Below, piece by piece: positions 59,864-64,000 of a stretch of DNA of 64,000 nucleotides (position 1 is its first letter; each line of letters opens with the position of its first letter). The position numbers and the translations under genes were made by a program. Under the pieces are notes generated by a model that was not told where the DNA came from, did no database searches, and saw nothing but the letters and a program-made list of their open reading frames with translations. Source of the stretch: CAZHLD01 sp964533185 (lineage in GTDB: Bacteria > Acidobacteriota > Terriglobia > Acidiferrales > UBA7541); contig CAZHLD010000005.1 of NCBI GenBank assembly GCA_964533185.1, positions 1 to 64,000 on the forward strand, given 5' to 3'.

Positions 59864-60880
59864 CTAGGTGAGGGAGTGGAAGAAGAAGAGGCCGAGGCGG
59901 CCGCCAGCGGCGATAGAGAACGGAGGCAGCTCGATGGAGTAGTGGCCGCAGGGGAGCAGGAGCTTTTCGTGGGCGACACCGTTGGAGCGGAGGGCGTCGA
60001 AGAGCTGTTGAGAGTACTCGGGCCAGAAGGTGGGGTCGTAGCGGGCGCTGACGAGCAGGGTACGCTTGCCGTTGGTGCGGAAGCGACCGACGTAGGGAAA
60101 CGGGCTGATAGGCGACCACCAGCGGCGCAGCTCGTCGAGGCCGACTTTGGAGCGGAGACCTTCCCAAACGTGCATGGTGGTCATCCCGGTGGAGACGACG
60201 TCGGCGAAATAGGTGGAGACGTGGAGAAACGCGCCGGCGCGGAGGAGAGGTTCGTGGGCGAGGGTGATAAAGCCGACGGAAGAGCCGATGGAGGCGCCGA
60301 GGATGCCGAGGCGGTCGTAGCCCTGCGAGGCGAGCCAGTGGAGGGCGCGGCGAGCGTCGGCGACGGCCTGGCGATTGGCGGCGATGGTGAGGCCGATGTT
60401 GGGGCCGACGAGGTGGTCGGCGCGCGCGTGGCCGGGGACGGCGCGGCGGTCGTGGTAAGGCATGCTGAGGCGCAGAGCGGAGATGCCGAGAACGTTGAGC
60501 CAGCGGGCGAGAGTGACGTAGGCGTGGGGCTTGGCGTTCCAGTGAGGGAGGATGAGGACAGCGGGGCCGGAATGTTTCGCGCGGAAGAAACGGGCGTGGA
60601 CGGTATTGTTCTCGGGCCAGGGCGAAGGGTGGGCGGTCGAGAACGTGAGGACGCCGTCGGAGGAGAGGCGATAGTCGGGGGCGGGAGAGACAGCGTAGAA
60701 GTCGTCGCTGCGAGGGAGAGTTTCAGAGACCCAACGGTCAAGGAAGGAGCGAGGGTCGGGGTCATTGGCGCGGCCGCCGATGTGCTCGAGGCCCCAGGAG
60801 AAGGGGAGGACGCGGCGGTTGTCGTCCACCGTCCAGCGACGGTGCTCGTAGCGGCGGATGGTTTGTTCGAGCCAGCTCAT
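59864..60880 (-). CDS. Alpha/beta hydrolase, ABHD18-like
   Basis: 338 residues from ATG 60880 (SWLEQTIRRYEHRRW). No signal peptide. Hydrolase features are AVLILPHWNAKPHAYVTLAR, LRLSMPYHDRRAVPGH, the nucleophile elbow ILGASIGSSVGFITL, a candidate Asp in LLVSARYDPTFWPEY and the His in LLLPCGHYSIELPPF. This layout resembles the dienelactone-hydrolase-related ABHD18 group, whose bacterial members are uncharacterised. Frames extending upstream to 61237 are antisense to the DUF1264 gene and are rejected. Confidence 0.78.
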   Translation of the reverse strand: MSWLEQTIRRYEHRRWTVDDNRRVLPFSWGLEHIGGRANDPDPRSFLDRWVSETLPRSDDFYAVSPAPDYRLSSDGVLTFSTAHPSPWPENNTVHARFFRAKHSGPAVLILPHWNAKPHAYVTLARWLNVLGISALRLSMPYHDRRAVPGHARADHLVGPNIGLTIAANRQAVADARRALHWLASQGYDRLGILGASIGSSVGFITLAHEPLLRAGAFLHVSTYFADVVSTGMTTMHVWEGLRSKVGLDELRRWWSPISPFPYVGRFRTNGKRTLLVSARYDPTFWPEYSQQLFDALRSNGVAHEKLLLPCGHYSIELPPFSIAAGGRLGLFFFHSLT

Positions 60881-61000
60881 AGTGGTTAAACAAACAAATA
60901 TAGTGTAGGCGACCGGACCGCGCAAATGCGGTACAGCGAGCGGCGGCGCTGAGGCAGCGAACCGCTGGAATTGAAGAGCGAACCGCGGGGTGGAAACTGA

Positions 61001-61029
61001 TTGACAGTGGACGACGAATCTCCTATAAG
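61001..61029 (+). promoter_or_regulatory. Sigma70-type promoter of the DUF1264 gene
   Basis: TTGACA (61001-61006) and TATAAG (61024-61029) with 17 bases between. Predicted start of transcription is near 61036, giving a leader of about 45 bases. This is the best promoter match noticed in the window. Confidence 0.75.
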
Positions 61030-61080
61030 CACGGCAGAGCCCTTCGGTTGAACACGAATACATCCAGAGGAGGAACTGAG

Positions 61081-61623
61081 ATGACACGGAAAAATTGGTG
61101 CATGACCGGGCTATGCGTGATGGCCGGATTGTTGATTGCTGTTTCTTCGCCGGTGCAGCAGGCGGCGCCGGTGCCGGTTGCAATCCCAGCGCCGCAGGCG
61201 ACACCGGCGCAGGGCCACGACCTGCACGTGCTGGCACCGCACAAGGTGCAAGGCAAAGTGATGGGTCCCTACCACCATTACTGCAAGGCAGTCTCGCCGG
61301 AGATATTCGAGTGCCTGATCTATGAGTCCACTGACCCGAAGGCGCTGATGGTGCAGGTGGAGTACTTCATCGCCAAGACGGTGAGCCGGCCCAATGTGTC
61401 GCTGGCGACGTGGAATAAGTACTACCACGACCACGCCGTGGAGATTGCCAGCGGGAACGTGAAGGTGCTGGACATGCCGGAAGCGGAGGCGAAGAAGGTC
61501 GCTGAAGCGGCGGCGCAGACGGACGGGATCATCTTCCACCTGTGGTGGCCAATGGATGCCAAGGCGCCGAATGGAACGGTGATGCATCCGCAGTCGGTGA
61601 ATCATAAGCCGCGGAAGCAATAG
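61081..61623 (+). CDS. Exported DUF1264 (oil-body-associated protein-like) protein
   Basis: 180 residues from ATG 61081 behind AGGAGGAACTGAG. An N-terminal signal peptide (about 1-30, MTGLCVMAGLLIAVSSPVQQ) is followed by a Pro/Ala linker and the DUF1264 domain: VMGPYHHYCKAVSPEIFECL, VQVEYFIAKTV, WNKYYHDHAVEIASGNVKVL, HLWWPMDAKAPNG. DUF1264 is shared by plant oil-body-associated proteins and bacterial proteins of unknown function; the conserved HHYC and His residues suggest metal binding. A strong promoter directs it as a single gene. Confidence 0.82.
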   Translation: MTRKNWCMTGLCVMAGLLIAVSSPVQQAAPVPVAIPAPQATPAQGHDLHVLAPHKVQGKVMGPYHHYCKAVSPEIFECLIYESTDPKALMVQVEYFIAKTVSRPNVSLATWNKYYHDHAVEIASGNVKVLDMPEAEAKKVAEAAAQTDGIIFHLWWPMDAKAPNGTVMHPQSVNHKPRKQ

Positions 61624-61734
61624 GAGAGGGAGTAGGGAGTAGGCTGAAGAACCGAAACCCAAACGCTAGAACCAGGGACGTGCTGTTAGGAATCGGGCAC
61701 GGGGGGCGGGAGGCCGCTTGAGGGCGGTGTTCCC

Positions 61735-62604
61735 GTGTGGCACAGTCTGGGTGTGATGCTGGTCAGCCCTACCTTCGACTCGGTAGCGGTGTTTGCGTTT
61801 GGTTTGGTGGTGGGTAGTTTTCTGAACGTCTGCATTTGGCGGCTGCCGAAAGGCGAGTCCGTCGTGCGGCCAGCGTCGAAATGCCCGGCGTGCGGCGCAC
61901 GGATCCAACCTTACGACAACATTCCCCTGATCAGTTGGCTGGTGCTGGGCGGCAAGTGCCGGAAGTGCAAGGCGCGGATTGCAGCGTTGTACCCGGCGGT
62001 GGAGTTGGTGACCGGGCTGCTTTTTGTAGCGTGCTATCTGACGTTTGGGTTTACGGTGGCGGCGGCGAAGTGGGCGGTGTTCTCTGCCCTGCTGGTGGTG
62101 CTGATAATTATTGATGCGCGAGAGCGGATCCTGCCCGATGGAGTGAACTTTACCGGATTGGGGCTGGCACTGGCGTTCAGTTTGTTCAGCGGGCCGTCGG
62201 ATGGGACGGCGCGGTGGCTGGCGAACAAGATCTTTGCGTATCCGCCGCCGGAAGCGGCACTGGGACTAGTGGACGCGCTGCTGGGAGCGGCGGTGGGCAG
62301 CGGGCTGTTGTGGGTGGTGGCCGAAGGGTATTTCCGGTTGCGCGGGCGCGAAGGGATGGGGCTGGGCGACGTAAAAATGATGGCCATGTCGGGGGCGTTC
62401 CTGGGATCGAAGCAAACACTGCTGACGATCCTGGCGGGCTCGCTGCTGGGGAGTGTGGTGGGACTGGTGATAATCGGGTTGTGGAAGAAGGGCAGCGATT
62501 ACGAGCTGCCGTTTGGAACGTTTTTGGGTGGGGCGGCGTTGCTGGTGCTGTATTTCGGTGGGCCGCTGCTGGAGTGGTATACGAAATTGTTGACGGTGCC
62601 ATAG
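61735..62604 (+). CDS. pilD: Type IV prepilin peptidase
   Basis: Inner-membrane aspartic protease of 289 residues (GTG 61735; ATG 61756 also possible) that cuts type III signal peptides of pilins and pseudopilins and may N-methylate them. The N-terminal domain VVGSFLNVCIWRLP and the zinc tetrad CPACGARI/CRKCKARI define the bifunctional type. Catalytic aspartates lie in IIDARERILPDGVN and GMGLGDVKMMAM. About seven membrane segments follow. No pilus operon is in the window; a histidine kinase follows in the same direction. Confidence 0.93.
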   Translation: MWHSLGVMLVSPTFDSVAVFAFGLVVGSFLNVCIWRLPKGESVVRPASKCPACGARIQPYDNIPLISWLVLGGKCRKCKARIAALYPAVELVTGLLFVACYLTFGFTVAAAKWAVFSALLVVLIIIDARERILPDGVNFTGLGLALAFSLFSGPSDGTARWLANKIFAYPPPEAALGLVDALLGAAVGSGLLWVVAEGYFRLRGREGMGLGDVKMMAMSGAFLGSKQTLLTILAGSLLGSVVGLVIIGLWKKGSDYELPFGTFLGGAALLVLYFGGPLLEWYTKLLTVP

Positions 62605-62639
62605 GTCGTAGGGGCGCAGCATGCTGCGCCCCTACGACC
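62604..62639. repeat. 36-bp perfect palindrome
   Basis: GGTCGTAGGGGCGCAGCA and its exact reverse complement with no loop. It starts at the last base of the prepilin peptidase stop codon and ends 25 bp before the kinase start. A shorter relative lies at 49087-49113. Confidence 0.9.
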
Positions 62640-62664
62640 GGAGCGATGGGAGCGGGCGACGAGA

Positions 62665-64000
62665 ATGATGACGGCGATGCAGATGCCGAGCACGTGGGCG
62701 CTGGGGCAAACGGCGATCATCCTGGTGGTGATCGTGGTGGGCGGTGTGCTTTTATTCTCGTGGGTGCTGAGGAGGTCGCTGAGACAGACGGGGCCCAAGC
62801 GAACCGACGAGTTGAGCACGCTGAAACCGGCGGGGGAAAATCCGACGGCGTTTATGGCGGCGTCCATGCAGGCGGTGATCCAGAAGCTGCGCGAGCAGGA
62901 GAAAGAGCTTGAGGCGCTGCACCGTCGTGAGAAAGAACGCGCGCTGCACACCGAGCGGTTGAGCGAGGCGGTGACGCGGAACATGCCGGCAGGTCTGCTG
63001 CTGGTGAACAACACCGGGCTGATTGCCAGCGCGAACCCGGCGGCGGAGACGGCGCTGGGCGTGAAGGGTCTGGCGTACCGACGGTTTACGGAGGCGCTGG
63101 GGACGGAGTCGGCGCTGGCGCGGCTGCTGACGGGATGCCTCGAGCACGGAGCGACGTATCGGCGCGAGGAGATCGAGTACATCACGCCGACGGGCGAGGT
63201 AAGGCAACTGGGCGTGACGATTTCGCCGATCTCTGCGGGGCCGGGAAGCGGCAAGGTGAGCGGCGCGCTGTGCCTGCTGAGCGATCTGACCGAGCTGACG
63301 CTGCTGCAGAAGCAGATCCAACTGAAAGAAAACTTGGCGGCGCTGGGGGAGCTATCGGCGGGGATCGCGCACGAGTTTAAGAACGCGCTGGCGACGATAT
63401 CGGGCTACGCGCAGATGATCCGCGGGGAGACGTCGCCGGAGGAAGTGGCCGAGCACGCCGAGAGGATTCTGCAACAGACGCGGGCACTGACGCACGTAGT
63501 GACGGAATTTCTGAAGTTTGCACGGCCGCTGGACGTGGCAGCGGAAGAGGTGACCCTGCGTCCGCTGGTGGAACGGGCCGTGGCCGAGGTACAGGAGAGC
63601 GCGCCGGAGGTGACGGTGAGTGTGGAGGGCGAGTTTGCCGAAGTGAGCGGCGATGAGCCGCTGCTGCGGCAGGCGGTGCTGAACCTGGCGCGGAATGCGG
63701 CGGAGGCGGCAGCGGGGCAGGCACATCCGGGGCGGGTGACGGTGACGGGTTCGGTGGAGCAGAGCGCGGGACATGCGGTGCAACGGATTTCCGTGACGGA
63801 CAACGGGCCAGGGATTGCGGCGAAGGATTTACCGCGGATCTTCCTTCCCTTCTACACCACCAAGGACAGCGGGACCGGGCTGGGGCTGGCGGTGGTGCAG
63901 AAGATTGTGGTGCAGCACGGTGGGGCGGTCGAAGCGCGGAACCGGCCGGAGGGCGGGGCCGAGTTTATCGTTTGGCTACCGCTGCGACGGGCGGCGACGC
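62665..64000 (+). CDS. PAS-domain sensor histidine kinase, 3' end beyond window
   Basis: At least 445 residues, open to the window end. A membrane segment (about 16-37, TAIILVVIVVGGVLLFSWVL) is followed by a coiled coil (VIQKLREQEKELEALHRREK), a PAS domain (about 92-200, NMPAGLLLVNNTGLIASANP) and the kinase core: phospho-acceptor His236 in SAGIAHEFKNALATISGY, N box LNLARNAAEAAA, G1 VTDNGPGIAAKD, F box FLPFYTTKDSGTGLGLAVV. This is the NtrB/ZraS-like group that usually pairs with a sigma54 activator, possibly just downstream. The first of several in-frame ATGs is 62665. Confidence 0.9.
   Translation, partial: MMTAMQMPSTWALGQTAIILVVIVVGGVLLFSWVLRRSLRQTGPKRTDELSTLKPAGENPTAFMAASMQAVIQKLREQEKELEALHRREKERALHTERLSEAVTRNMPAGLLLVNNTGLIASANPAAETALGVKGLAYRRFTEALGTESALARLLTGCLEHGATYRREEIEYITPTGEVRQLGVTISPISAGPGSGKVSGALCLLSDLTELTLLQKQIQLKENLAALGELSAGIAHEFKNALATISGYAQMIRGETSPEEVAEHAERILQQTRALTHVVTEFLKFARPLDVAAEEVTLRPLVERAVAEVQESAPEVTVSVEGEFAEVSGDEPLLRQAVLNLARNAAEAAAGQAHPGRVTVTGSVEQSAGHAVQRISVTDNGPGIAAKDLPRIFLPFYTTKDSGTGLGLAVVQKIVVQHGGAVEARNRPEGGAEFIVWLPLRRAAT

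Noticed and set aside
60881..61237. N-terminal extension of the ABHD18-like hydrolase
   Set aside because: The extension is antisense to the DUF1264 gene and its promoter; the family N-terminus fits ATG 60880.
1..64000. tRNA, rRNA and riboswitch genes
   Set aside because: No cloverleaf-like sequence with the TTCGA loop context, no rRNA segments and no recognised riboswitch upstream of leuC, mtnB or carA were found by eye; a covariance-model search could still find a missed one.

Overview
The window is a 64 kb scaffold of a GC-rich bacterial chromosome, most likely a draft or metagenome-assembled acidobacterium. The reasons are an Oar-like TonB-dependent receptor with an N-terminal carboxypeptidase-regulatory domain, a relic that resembles the tail of acidobacterial VWA-type proteins, a bacillithiol gene (bshC), and intergenic regions packed with short palindromic repeats. 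The phylum call is an inference. Two runs of exactly 100 N (30901-31000 and 45157-45256) are scaffold joins. I saw no rRNA, tRNA, CRISPR array, transposase or prophage.

Left part (1-26 kb): mostly minus-strand housekeeping genes. They are a LacD-type aldolase, bshC, a DapA-family aldolase, lepB-carA-carB, rsmE, hrcA-grpE-dnaJ, an aldehyde dehydrogenase and an HtrA protease. On the plus strand are a family 2 glycosyltransferase and leuC-leuD. dnaK is absent from its usual place between grpE and dnaJ, where 2.3 copies of a 176-bp tandem repeat lie. carA has no ATG, GTG or TTG start and seems to begin at CTG behind a strong ribosome-binding site. A decayed two-gene module (HEPN-like protein plus partner) lies at 18.0-18.8 kb.

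Middle (26-45 kb): an EamA transporter, a secreted RidA protein, the TonB receptor, a TPR lipoprotein-like or periplasmic protein, a coupled exported amidohydrolase and M20 peptidase pair, a LeuA-family enzyme, truA, a membrane-embedded alpha/beta hydrolase, the methionine-salvage genes mtnB-mtnD-mtnC, pyrE and a TolC-family channel.

Right part (45-64 kb): acyl-CoA metabolism. A split B12 mutase carries the Phe/Gln active-site pair of isobutyryl-CoA mutase (IcmA plus IcmB). A plus-strand run encodes a methylcrotonyl-CoA carboxylase beta-like subunit, HMG-CoA lyase, an enoyl-CoA hydratase and a 4HBT thioesterase, followed by hutH. This fits catabolism of leucine, valine and histidine. Around these are a double-domain M16 protease, rsgA, a DUF1264 protein, a prepilin peptidase and a PAS histidine kinase that runs off the window.

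The most unusual feature is the repeat content. At least ten families of short palindromes or low-complexity units fill the spaces between genes. Several families keep constant ends while their stem arms change in a compensatory way. Three copies lie inside open reading frames and are translated: in truA, in HMG-CoA lyase, and in the signal peptide of the amidohydrolase. Others sit directly after stop codons. This recalls the palindromic elements that invade Rickettsia genes.
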